Origin: Methanothrix sp.
GTDB lineage: Archaea; Halobacteriota; Methanosarcinia; Methanotrichales; Methanotrichaceae
Direction of reading: 5' to 3'
Assembly: GCA_011620785.1 (NCBI GenBank)
Contig: WOYM01000100.1
Coordinates: 1-20,346, forward strand
DNA: 20,346 nucleotides
Shown: one piece after another, positions 1 to 6,596 of the stretch
Layout of the letters: every line of letters starts with the position of its first letter
Numbering within the stretch: the first letter of the stretch is position 1
Translations under genes and position numbers: made by a program
The notes under the pieces: generated by a model
Told to the model about the DNA's origin: nothing
The model's input: the letters and a program-made list of their open reading frames with translations, nothing else
Databases searched by the model: none

Positions 1-29
1 ATTAATGCATTGAATAGAGAAAAAGCAAG

Positions 30-104
30 CGGGCGCAGAGGGATTCGAACCCCCGATCTACAGCTTAGGAGGCTGCCGCCTTATCCTGACTAGGCCACGC
101 GCCC
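30..104 (-). tRNA. tRNA-Arg (anticodon CCU)
   Basis: The minus strand folds into a complete cloverleaf. The acceptor stem is GGGCGCG/TGCGCCC, the D stem GCCT/AGGC, the anticodon stem GCAGC/GCTGT, and the T arm GGGGG-TTCGAAT-CCCTC. The anticodon loop is CTCCTAA, so the anticodon is CCT, reading the arginine codon AGG. The discriminator base is G and no CCA end is encoded. No intron is present. A run of five T lies just downstream on the minus strand (about 20-24) and could end transcription. Confidence 0.96.
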
Positions 105-134
105 TTCTTTTGGACTCTCCTGGTTTAACCAACA

Positions 135-142
135 GATATATC
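135..142 (-). promoter_or_regulatory. Probable TATA box for tRNA-Arg
   Basis: The minus strand reads GATATATC here, preceded by the purine-rich GGAAAGGTT, which suits a BRE. It lies about 30 bases before the mature tRNA 5' end, leaving a short leader for RNase P to remove. A second AT-rich stretch (TTAA near 125) is less well placed. Confidence 0.5.
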
Positions 143-186
143 AACCTTTCCGGATCGGCGGCTCAGATTTTGCTCACCAATTCCAT

Positions 187-1659
187 TCAGCGGATGAGAA
201 CGCCGCTCAATACTACTACGAACAGACCAAGGAAGAACCATCCAAGGATTCCCTCTGCCATGGCCAGGTGGCGGTAGAAGCCCACAGGATAAGTGTTGAC
301 CGGTGCCTGGGAGGTGGTGAACATGGCGATGGAAAAGTAAAGGGCATCGGTGAAAGATACCCTCGCTGTGGGCCTCAGGCGATGGTCTCCAGGAAGCTCC
401 ATCCCAACGATCTCGAACTTGTTCATCCCCTTCCCCGCCCAGAAGATCACCCCGAAGAACAGAATGGTAAAGAGGCACCAAAAGGCGGTATAGCTCACCC
501 GGACTCCATAGCCGCAGGAGAGCCAGGATATCAGATCAGAGATCTTTCCCCAGCCCCAGGGTGCCTGGTCCTGCCCGATTCTGCGGTACTGATAGTAGCA
601 GTCGTCGGCATCGTCAAACCACTCCAGGCTCTTGTAGTTCTTGACCAGGGCCAGATAAGCGGCACCATTGTAAACCAGCCGATCCTTTATCACCGCCCAG
701 CGAACCTCCAGCTTGGTGAAATCGGCGTTGTTGAGGTTGATCTTTGAGTCTTCCTGAAGGCTCACGTTGTCCAGACGCATATTATAGAGCCTGGAATCCT
801 CCATATTCAGGTCACCATCAAACCGGGCATTGACGAAATAAGCCAGGTCGTTGAACTTGACCCCCCCGAAGTAGGCTGTTTTGTTGAAATAGACATTGGT
901 GAAATCTGCCAGCCCCCCGAAGCTGGAGAGGCCAAAGGTGCTCCCCAAGAGGAATCCGGCCTCGCGGAAGACCACACTGCCAGCAAATCTGGTGGCGGCA
1001 AAAGCAGCATTGCCCTGAAACTGAGCATTCAGAAATGATGTATGGCCGCCGAATTGGGTCTCCAGAAAGCTCACATTGACAAAACTGGCTTCTGCAAAAG
1101 AGGCCAGCCGCTGGAACTGAGCGAAATCGAAGTCCACATCCCGGGCAAAGCTGCTGTTGAGGAATATGCCGTCTCCAGCAAACTGGCTGTTCCTAAAGCT
1201 GGCGTCTTCAGAGAACTGAGCGCTCAGAAATGAGGCCTGCCCGCCGAAATAGGTGTTACGTAGATCTGCCTGACCCTCGAAGGTGACCCCTGCAAATCCG
1301 GCCCCCCCTGCAAATCGGCAACCCAAGAAGTTCACGTTATCCCGAAAGATGCACCCCTGCAGGTCAAGTGGCTCATCAAAGCTCGACGCAGCAAAACTGA
1401 CCGGCCCCAAGAAGATGCTGTTGGTGATCTTTATCGGCTGCGACAATGATCCCTGTAGCTCTGCCAGCTCCAGTGAGCCGGATATAGTGACATTGTCATA
1501 CCTAACAGGCTCTCCAGATATCAATTGAGAGATTATATCCTCTGATGCTACGACCTCCTGATTTAACTTTATATGGTGATCTTCATCCGGCTCTGCTGCT
1601 GTTGCAGAGCAAATGAATAGCATCAAAAGGACCAAAGCCCATCGGGATATTTCGACCAC
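187..1659 (-). CDS. Secreted pentapeptide-repeat protein with C-terminal two-helix pore-like domain
   Basis: This 490-residue protein starts at GTG with a signal peptide ending near SATAA. Residues about 85-300 are tandem 11-residue units with Phe at positions 3 and 8 (for example ASFLSAQF, ASFRNSQF, TSFLNAQF), the layout of the Phe-centred pentapeptide-repeat families, which form a right-handed beta helix. A linker follows, then a hydrophobic helix (about 385-408), a re-entrant-like segment with FTDALYFSIAMFTTS, and a last helix ending in SGVLIR. That part resembles the two-helix potassium-channel pore, but the filter position reads TSQAPVN instead of T-x-GYGD. The function is unknown: perhaps an envelope scaffold, or a channel-derived anchor. 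The gene diverges from taw1 with 52 bases between starts. No clear Shine-Dalgarno sequence is visible before the GTG. Confidence 0.85.
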   Translation of the reverse strand: MVEISRWALVLLMLFICSATAAEPDEDHHIKLNQEVVASEDIISQLISGEPVRYDNVTISGSLELAELQGSLSQPIKITNSIFLGPVSFAASSFDEPLDLQGCIFRDNVNFLGCRFAGGAGFAGVTFEGQADLRNTYFGGQASFLSAQFSEDASFRNSQFAGDGIFLNSSFARDVDFDFAQFQRLASFAEASFVNVSFLETQFGGHTSFLNAQFQGNAAFAATRFAGSVVFREAGFLLGSTFGLSSFGGLADFTNVYFNKTAYFGGVKFNDLAYFVNARFDGDLNMEDSRLYNMRLDNVSLQEDSKINLNNADFTKLEVRWAVIKDRLVYNGAAYLALVKNYKSLEWFDDADDCYYQYRRIGQDQAPWGWGKISDLISWLSCGYGVRVSYTAFWCLFTILFFGVIFWAGKGMNKFEIVGMELPGDHRLRPTARVSFTDALYFSIAMFTTSQAPVNTYPVGFYRHLAMAEGILGWFFLGLFVVVLSGVLIR

Positions 1660-1711
1660 TGCGCAATAATTGAGCCGTCAGGGATTTATGACTTTGTATT
1701 GGAGGGATATC

Positions 1712-2638
1712 ATGCAAGACACAATGGCAGAGAAGACCCTTGCCCGCCAGGGCTATCACCTTGTGGGTTCTGGCGCGGTAAAGCCCTGCCTCTGGTTGAA
1801 TCGTTCCATGCGGGGTGGCGATCAGTGCTATAAGAACCACTTTTACGGCATAGCCAGCCACCGCTGTGTGCAGATGACACCAACACTTGAGTGCAATCAC
1901 CTCTGCCTGCACTGCTGGAGGCCGATAGATGACCCAATACCGGGAAAGGAGCCCATGGAGCCGGCTGAGCTCCTGGAAGGGATACTGCGAGGCCAGCAGA
2001 GGTTTATCTCCGGCTACGGCGGATCTTCAACCACCGATCCAGTGAGGCTGGTGGAGGCTCGCGAGCCCAAGCATATGGCCATATCCCTGATGGGAGAGCC
2101 CACCCTCTACCCTTATCTGAAAGAGTTCATCGATCTGGTCTCAAGGCGGGGCATGACATCATTTCTGGTAAGCAATGCCACCCGTCCAGAGGTTTTGGCG
2201 GAGCTAAGACCAACCCAACTCTACCTCAGCCTCAATGCCCCAGATGAAGAGAGGTATCGCCAGATATGCAATCCCACAAAGGACCTCTGGCCGAGGATCC
2301 TGGAGTCCCTCGAGCTCTTGAAGGAGCACCGATGCCGCAGCGTTATCCGCATGACCCTGGTTCGAGGCCAAAACATGGAGGGGCTTGAGGATTATGCCCG
2401 GCTGATCGGAGATGCTGAGCCGGATTTCGTCGAGCTGAAGGCCTATATGCACCTTGGCCGCTCCCGAACCCGGCTGGAGAGGACGGCCATGCCCCAGCAC
2501 TCAGAGATCCTGGCCCTGGCGGATTCCTTGGCCGGGCTCTTGGGCTACCATCTCGAAGCGGATGTGCCCCTGAGCAGAGTGGCTCTTCTCTCCCGCGGAA
2601 GGATCTCCAGGTTCATAGAGATGAGGGACCATAAGTAG
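1712..2638 (+). CDS. taw1: Taw1, tRNA-Phe 4-demethylwyosine synthase (radical SAM)
   Basis: Taw1 condenses N1-methylguanosine-37 of tRNA-Phe with two carbons of pyruvate to make 4-demethylwyosine, the second step of wyosine synthesis. The start is taken at the ATG at 1712 because GGAGG lies six bases before it; upstream in-frame ATGs lack one. The 308-residue protein has two iron-sulfur sites. Three cysteines spaced 13 apart (residues 26, 39, 52) match the archaeal enzyme's extra [4Fe-4S] cluster, and CNHLCLHCW (cysteines 61, 65, 68) is the radical SAM site. GEPTLYP follows the SAM-binding pattern, as does SNATRPEVL. The length suits archaeal Taw1. It is transcribed away from the pentapeptide gene and appears to stand alone. 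Confidence 0.95.
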   Translation: MQDTMAEKTLARQGYHLVGSGAVKPCLWLNRSMRGGDQCYKNHFYGIASHRCVQMTPTLECNHLCLHCWRPIDDPIPGKEPMEPAELLEGILRGQQRFISGYGGSSTTDPVRLVEAREPKHMAISLMGEPTLYPYLKEFIDLVSRRGMTSFLVSNATRPEVLAELRPTQLYLSLNAPDEERYRQICNPTKDLWPRILESLELLKEHRCRSVIRMTLVRGQNMEGLEDYARLIGDAEPDFVELKAYMHLGRSRTRLERTAMPQHSEILALADSLAGLLGYHLEADVPLSRVALLSRGRISRFIEMRDHK

Positions 2639-2782
2639 GCAGGAGATTTTCCCGCGCTGGTGATCGATAGTGGTTCATCAGATTTTTCACTGTGGACTTG
2701 CCAATAACCTGCCTGGCAACCCTGGCACTGCCCTTCAGTGGGATAACTATTTTTGCAAGTAGTTTCAATTATGGACCCGAGG

Positions 2783-2790
2783 TTTAAATC
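2783..2790 (+). promoter_or_regulatory. Probable TATA box for the response regulator
   Basis: TTTAAATC sits about 42 bases before the ATG at 2832, placing a start site near 2808 and leaving a leader of about 24 bases that includes the GGTGAG ribosome-binding site. It lies in the 190-base gap after taw1, where no gene is visible. Confidence 0.45.
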
Positions 2791-2831
2791 GAATATAGGG
2801 TGCATGGTCATGGGTCGGCATGGGTGAGTTA

Positions 2832-3224
2832 ATGGATCGCGAAATTAAGATCATACTGGTAGAGGATAATGCCGAGGACATCGCATTTACCAGGCGGGTC
2901 TTGAAGCACAATGAGCTAAATGGAAACCTTATCGTTGCCACCAATGGAAAGGAGGCACTGGAAGCCCTGCAGAGCATGAACGGAAGCGATCTGCCCGAGC
3001 TCATACTGCTGGACATAAACCTGCCCGATATCAGCGGCATCGACCTTCTCACCCTTATCAAGAAGGAGCAGAGGCTCAAAGATATACCTGTGGTAATCCT
3101 CACCGGCTCGAACGAGGATCAGGATATACAGAAATGCTATGACCTGGGGGCGAGCAGCTATCTGGTCAAGCCCATATCCGATGATGCCCTGATGCTAGTC
3201 ATAGAGAAGCTATTCGATCAGTGA
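2832..3224 (+). CDS. Single-domain response regulator (Rcp1-like receiver)
   Basis: This 130-residue protein is a receiver (CheY-like) domain with no output domain. All the phosphorylation residues are present: acidic pocket E11-D12, phospho-acceptor D61 in LLDINLPD, switch threonine T91 in ILTGS, and lysine K113 in YLVKP. The LVEDNAEDI opening and the IQKCYDLGASSYLVKP end resemble the Rcp1 family, whose members usually receive phosphate from hybrid or phytochrome-like histidine kinases. No kinase lies nearby, so the partner is not known. The start at 2832 follows GGTGAG; an ATG at 2820 would add four residues. Its stop overlaps the convergent endonuclease IV gene by 15 bases. Confidence 0.93.
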   Translation: MDREIKIILVEDNAEDIAFTRRVLKHNELNGNLIVATNGKEALEALQSMNGSDLPELILLDINLPDISGIDLLTLIKKEQRLKDIPVVILTGSNEDQDIQKCYDLGASSYLVKPISDDALMLVIEKLFDQ

Positions 3225-4064
3225 CGCAAGAGCTCTGACCACGAGAAGGTTTGCTTTATCGTCCCGTCGCCAGTCCACCGGCGTTTCCATTATCATAGGC
3301 AGCTCTCGCAGAGAGGGATGGCAGACGATTGACCGGAAGCCTTCCAGGCCGATCTGTCCCAGGCCTATGTGCTCATGTCGGTCCAGGTGCGAACCAAGGG
3401 TGCCCTGGCAGTCGTTCAGATGGACCAGCTTGAGCCGATTTGAGCCTATGCAGCAACCGAACTCCTCTAAAGTCCTCTCCAGGGCGCGGGGGGTGCGAAG
3501 ATCGTATCCAGCAGCAAAAAGGTGGCAAGTGTCCAGGCACACCCCAAGGCTGCTGGACTGGCCGGGAAGGGACTCGATGATGGAAGCAATATCCTTAAAG
3601 GTGCTTCCCATGCTATTTTTTGTCCCGGCGCCGTTCTCCAGGAGCACCATCACATCGCTCCCGGAATCAGCGATGGCCTTCTTCAAGGCCTCAGCTATCC
3701 TCTCCCTGCCATTTTTCTTTTCTGTGCCCAGATTGCTTCCCAGGTGGGTCACCAGATATGGTATGCCCAGAAGTCGGCAGCGCACCAGCTCATCGGTCAG
3801 AGCCTGCACCGACATCGAGTAGACCTCATCTCGAGGGGAGGCGAGGTTAGGAAGGTAGGGCATATGAGATACGACAGGATGCAGATCATACTCTTTGAGC
3901 CGGGAGGAGAAGAGATCCATGGATTGTTGCGGAATGGGCTTGGACCTCCAGCTGCGAGGGTTGGTGGTGAAGATCTGAAAGGCATCGCAGCCCTTCTCCC
4001 CCGCTCTGTCAGCCGCCTTTTCCAGGCCGCCGGCAATGGAGACATGCATACCCAGTCGAAGCAT
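3210..4064 (-). CDS. nfo: Endonuclease IV (AP endonuclease)
   Basis: Endonuclease IV cuts the DNA backbone 5' of abasic sites in base excision repair, using three zinc ions in a TIM barrel. All nine metal ligands of the family are visible: H67 (SHMPYL), H107 (THLGS), E143 (LLENGAG), D178 and H181 (LDTCHLF), H215 (VHLNDCQ), D228 and H230 (LDRHEHIG), and E260 (METP). The 284-residue length is normal. The start is placed at the ATG at 4064, giving MLRLGMHVSIAGG, as in homologues; a TTG ten codons upstream would add a tail that homologues lack. The 3' end overlaps the response regulator by 15 bases, tail to tail. Confidence 0.96.
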   Translation of the reverse strand: MLRLGMHVSIAGGLEKAADRAGEKGCDAFQIFTTNPRSWRSKPIPQQSMDLFSSRLKEYDLHPVVSHMPYLPNLASPRDEVYSMSVQALTDELVRCRLLGIPYLVTHLGSNLGTEKKNGRERIAEALKKAIADSGSDVMVLLENGAGTKNSMGSTFKDIASIIESLPGQSSSLGVCLDTCHLFAAGYDLRTPRALERTLEEFGCCIGSNRLKLVHLNDCQGTLGSHLDRHEHIGLGQIGLEGFRSIVCHPSLRELPMIMETPVDWRRDDKANLLVVRALASLIE

Positions 4065-4251
4065 AAACCTAGCAGGGATAGAGCAACTGATCAACCTTGC
4101 CCAAGGGAAAAATTGATTATAGAAATGGCTAAAAGATAAAACCTGGACCGCAACGCCGATGATGATCGAGCTGTTCTGAGTGGTGATGAGCCCTATGAGT
4201 CCTGAGGCGTGCGATTATCTGATCGAGGAACTTCAGCCTTCTAGATCCAGT

Positions 4252-4560
4252 TCATGCGAGCTTGCGCGCCTCGGCCCAGCGGCTGATGTTGTCAATAAGG
4301 TTGAACTCCAGGATCTTTTTCGTATCATAAAGCATATCCGACACTTCGTTGATGGAGAATGACTTCTTCTGGCCGTTCCTGTCGATCACCTCGATCTTAT
4401 CATCCGGGAGAGCCCGTCCCAACTCTCGCATCATGAGTGCCAGGTCGGAGCATCCTTTTTTAAGATACCTTATGGAGTAATCCGATGTGGCTTGCCTGTC
4501 GCTGAGGTTTCTATTGACCTCTTTTATGGACCAGCAAATGGTGAGAATATCACTGTACAT
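4252..4560 (-). CDS. Small conserved-looking protein of unknown function
   Basis: This 102-residue protein is soluble, charged and probably mostly helical, with no signal peptide or membrane segment. I do not recognise a family. It is judged a real gene because GGGAGGTG, a strong Shine-Dalgarno sequence, lies five bases before the ATG, and a TATA-like sequence lies about 35 bases upstream. The middle (DDKIEVIDRNGQKKSFSINEVSDML) looks like a small beta-turn-beta unit followed by a helix. It stands alone: endonuclease IV ends its promoter side at 4064 and tRNA-Trp lies upstream at 4628. The 187 bases between 4065 and 4251 show nothing I can name. Confidence 0.75.
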   Translation of the reverse strand: MYSDILTICWSIKEVNRNLSDRQATSDYSIRYLKKGCSDLALMMRELGRALPDDKIEVIDRNGQKKSFSINEVSDMLYDTKKILEFNLIDNISRWAEARKLA

Positions 4561-4591
4561 CTCGGCACCTCCCAGTCAGTTCATATCATAG

Positions 4592-4601
4592 ATATTTAAA
4601 C
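4592..4601 (-). promoter_or_regulatory. Probable TATA box for the small protein gene
   Basis: The minus strand reads GTTTAAATAT, centred about 36 bases before the ATG at 4560. This gives a start site near 4570 and a leader just long enough to hold the GGGAGGTG ribosome-binding site. Confidence 0.5.
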
Positions 4602-4627
4602 GCTGTGGAAAGGATCAGGGAAAAATG

Positions 4628-4830
4628 TGGGGCTGGTGAGATTCGAACTCACGATCGACGGGTATCTCCGATACTGAAGTTCTTACAGCGATTGCACCGC
4701 TGTAAAAACCCATTTCAGTGCTCCAACGGATCATCAACGACCTCCCCGTCGAGAGATCTCAGCAGACCCGTTGCTCATCATCAAATATACCGCTGGAGCC
4801 CATCGCCCTACCTGGCTAGGCCACAGCCCC
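4628..4830 (-). tRNA. tRNA-Trp (anticodon CCA) with a 129-base intron
   Basis: Exon 1 is 4830-4793 and exon 2 is 4663-4628, both on the minus strand. Joined, they form a cloverleaf with acceptor GGGGCTG/CAGCCCC, D stem GCCT/GGGC, anticodon stem ATGGG/CCCGT, loop CTCCAGA and T arm GTGAG-TTCGAAT-CTCAC. The intron sits between G37 and A38, the usual archaeal site. Its ends form a textbook bulge-helix-bulge: the four-pair helix CTCC/GGAG flanked by three-base bulges AGC and ATA, cut as AG^C and AT^A by the archaeal splicing endonuclease. The discriminator is A and no CCA is encoded. It lies ten bases after tRNA-Lys, so the two are probably one transcript. T5 follows on the minus strand (4621-4625). 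Confidence 0.97.
4664..4792 (-). ncRNA. Box C/D guide RNA inside the tRNA-Trp intron
   Basis: The boxes, in order on the minus strand, are C (ATGATGA, 4775-4781), D' (CTGA, 4759-4762), C' (TGATGA, 4731-4736) and D (CTGA, 4715-4718). The guide before box D reads TTGGAGCA; its fifth base from the box (4723) pairs with C34, the anticodon wobble base. The guide before D' reads AACGGGTCTG; its fifth base (4767) pairs with C39. This is the known euryarchaeal arrangement in which the tRNA-Trp intron directs 2'-O-methylation at positions 34 and 39 of its own tRNA; here position 39 is C instead of U. After box D there is an extra hairpin (TTACAGCG, 4683-4690, with CGCTGTAA, 4698-4705). Confidence 0.92.
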
Positions 4831-4840
4831 GGTTTTAAAG

Positions 4841-4914
4841 CGGGCCGAGAGGGATTTGAACCCCCGACCTAAAGGTTAAGAGCCTTTCGCTCTGCCTGAC
4901 TAAGCTACCGGCCC
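4841..4914 (-). tRNA. tRNA-Lys (anticodon CUU)
   Basis: The minus strand folds as a full cloverleaf: acceptor GGGCCGG/TCGGCCC, D arm starting GCTTAGTCAGG, anticodon stem AAAGG/CCTTT with loop CTCTTAA, and T arm GGGGG-TTCAAAT-CCCTC. The anticodon CTT reads AAG. The discriminator is G, with no CCA end and no intron. It is the first gene of a two-tRNA unit with tRNA-Trp ten bases downstream. Confidence 0.96.
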
Positions 4915-4934
4915 GGACCCCATAATGATGATGC

Positions 4935-4950
4935 TAAATATATACGTTTC
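4935..4950 (-). promoter_or_regulatory. TATA box and BRE for the tRNA-Lys/tRNA-Trp unit
   Basis: The minus strand reads CGAAACG followed by TATATATTTA, a strong archaeal BRE-plus-TATA pair centred about 26 bases before the tRNA-Lys 5' end. No other promoter is seen before tRNA-Trp, which supports co-transcription. Confidence 0.75.
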
Positions 4951-5089
4951 GGGTGAAGCAGTGACATGAGGGGCTCTGTGCCAGATCTGCATAATGCTTT
5001 TTCAGGAAAAGCTGCTGAAGGCTTCTGGCAGGGCCATATAAAAGGCCAGAAAAATGAGCGGGCAGAAATCAATGCCCTAAAGCGTCCAT

Positions 5090-6415
5090 TCAATAGGTAT
5101 TGATGTATCTGTCGATCTCCCAGGGATGGACGAATTTGTTATACTCCTCCCATTCCAGCATGCCCAATCGCATGACATTCTCATAGACATGCTCGCCCAG
5201 GGCCTCGCGTATCACTTTATCCCCCTCCAGGTGGTCGAGAGCCTCTTTCAGGTTGGAGGGCAGTGTCTGGATTCCCAGGGATTTTCGTTCTGCTGCTGTG
5301 AGATGGTACACATTCAAATCCACGGGATCGCCGGGATCGATGCCTCTTTTTATTCCGTCAAGGCCTGCTGCCAGGACGACGGCGAATGTCAGATAGGGAT
5401 TGCAGCTGGTATCAGGGGATCGGAACTCCAGGCGGGTGGATAGGCCCCGGCCTGAGGGGATGCGAATAAGCGAGGAGCGGTTCGGCCCGGACCAGGTTAT
5501 ATAGACGGGAGCCTCGAACCCGGATACCAGCCGCTTATAGGAGTTGATCAGGGGATTGGCGATGGCGGTAATGGCGCTGGCATGCTCTATCAGGCCGCCC
5601 ACGAATAACCTGGCCAGATCGCTGATGTTCAATGGAGTCTCGGGATCATAAAAGGCATTCTCCAGGCCCCGGAATAGGGAGATGTTGACATGCATTCCGC
5701 TGCCTGCTGCGCCGTAAACCGGCTTGGGCATGAATGTCGCCCTCAATCCCTGGCGCATGGCAATGGTCTTGGTGACGTACTTGAATGTTACCACCTTATC
5801 GGCATTCTTGATCGCATCGTCATAGACGAAGTCTATCTCATGCTGGCCCCGGGCAACCTCATGATGAGAGGCCTCGATGGTGAAGCCCATCTTGATCAGA
5901 GCCCTGGTTATCTCCCGGCGCACATCCTCTGCCAGGTCCACCGGGCCGAGGTCGAAGTAGCCCCCAAAGTCGTGTGGAGTGGTAGCAGAGCCGCCATTTC
6001 CCTTTTCAAATAGGAAGAACTCCAGCTCAGGGCCGACGTTCATCTTGAATCCCATCTCCTTCGCCCGCTCCAGCTGGCGGTATAGCACCCGGCGGGGAGC
6101 ACCCTCGAAGGGCAACCCATTGGGAAGATGCACATCGCAGATCAATCGAGCCTCGTTGACATCGTCTTTGGTGCTCCAGGGCAAGAGGCTGAATGTGGAG
6201 AGATCGGGCCGGAGGACCATATCCGACTCCTGAATTCTGGCGAAGCCCTCGATGGATGACCCATCAAAGGAGATGCCGCTCTTCAAAGCCTTTCCCATCT
6301 GGGTGGCGGGAATGGCGACATTCTTCACTATTCCCGATATATCTGTGAACTGCAACCGGAGGAACTCAACGTTCTTCTCCTGAATGATCTTAAGCATCTG
6401 CTCTTGGGAATACAT
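5090..6415 (-). CDS. glnA: Glutamine synthetase, type I (alpha subtype)
   Basis: This enzyme makes glutamine from glutamate, ammonia and ATP, and is the main ammonium-assimilating enzyme of methanogens. The 441-residue length is that of the shorter GSI-alpha enzymes, which form dodecamers. FDGSSIEGF (50-58) is the beta-grasp aspartate loop that reaches the neighbouring subunit. VGPELEFFLF carries metal-binding glutamates, GSGMHVNISL the glutamate/ATP-site histidine, NSYKRLVSGFEAP the glutamate loop, and LEFRSPD the catalytic arginine. The NLYDLP-type adenylylation site is absent (LNVYHLT here), as expected for GSI-alpha, so control must be by other means such as PII-like proteins, feedback or transcription. 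The ATG at 6415 follows AGGAGATGAT. The leader carries two hairpins, described separately. Confidence 0.97.
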   Translation of the reverse strand: MYSQEQMLKIIQEKNVEFLRLQFTDISGIVKNVAIPATQMGKALKSGISFDGSSIEGFARIQESDMVLRPDLSTFSLLPWSTKDDVNEARLICDVHLPNGLPFEGAPRRVLYRQLERAKEMGFKMNVGPELEFFLFEKGNGGSATTPHDFGGYFDLGPVDLAEDVRREITRALIKMGFTIEASHHEVARGQHEIDFVYDDAIKNADKVVTFKYVTKTIAMRQGLRATFMPKPVYGAAGSGMHVNISLFRGLENAFYDPETPLNISDLARLFVGGLIEHASAITAIANPLINSYKRLVSGFEAPVYITWSGPNRSSLIRIPSGRGLSTRLEFRSPDTSCNPYLTFAVVLAAGLDGIKRGIDPGDPVDLNVYHLTAAERKSLGIQTLPSNLKEALDHLEGDKVIREALGEHVYENVMRLGMLEWEEYNKFVHPWEIDRYINTY

Positions 6416-6438
6416 TCGGTTATCATCTCCTGCGCGAG

Positions 6439-6495
6439 CCGCAAGTCATCCTGCAACCTGCAGGAACTTGCGGAGGTAGGGCCAGAGCCGTACCT
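6439..6495 (-). promoter_or_regulatory. Two hairpins in the glnA leader
   Basis: The first hairpin pairs CCGCAAGT (6439-6446) with ACTTGCGG (6466-6473) and, inside it, CCTGCA (6450-6455) with TGCAGG (6459-6464). The second pairs AGGTA (6474-6478) with TACCT (6491-6495) and GGC with GCC inside. They abut and lie just before the glnA ribosome-binding site, within the likely 5' leader. The outer half-sites GGTA...TACC recall the NrpR nitrogen-repressor operators of methanogens, but the spacing here is 12, not 6. They could act as RNA structures or as protein-binding palindromes. Confidence 0.5.
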
Positions 6496-6542
6496 GAGCA
6501 TCAATGAAGATACGGGACTATTGCCTCTGCCTCAACCTGGTG

Positions 6543-6551
6543 TTTTAAATA
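6543..6551. promoter_or_regulatory. Shared TATA-like element between glnA and purD
   Basis: TTTTAAATA reads as a TATA-like box on both strands. For purD it puts a start site near 6573, 24 bases before the ATG; a second candidate (TTATTTA at 6574-6580) would give a nearly leaderless message, which fits the lack of a Shine-Dalgarno sequence. For glnA it puts the start near 6521 and gives a leader of about 105 bases holding both hairpins. Confidence 0.4.
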
Positions 6552-6596
6552 GCTAACTATAGAGGAAATATGCTTATTTAGGGTTAAAATCCTCAA

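Noticed and set aside
6474..6495. Canonical NrpR operator before glnA
   Set aside because: The half-sites GGTA and TACC are present, but 12 bases apart instead of the 6 known for NrpR sites, and the inner bases pair as a hairpin.
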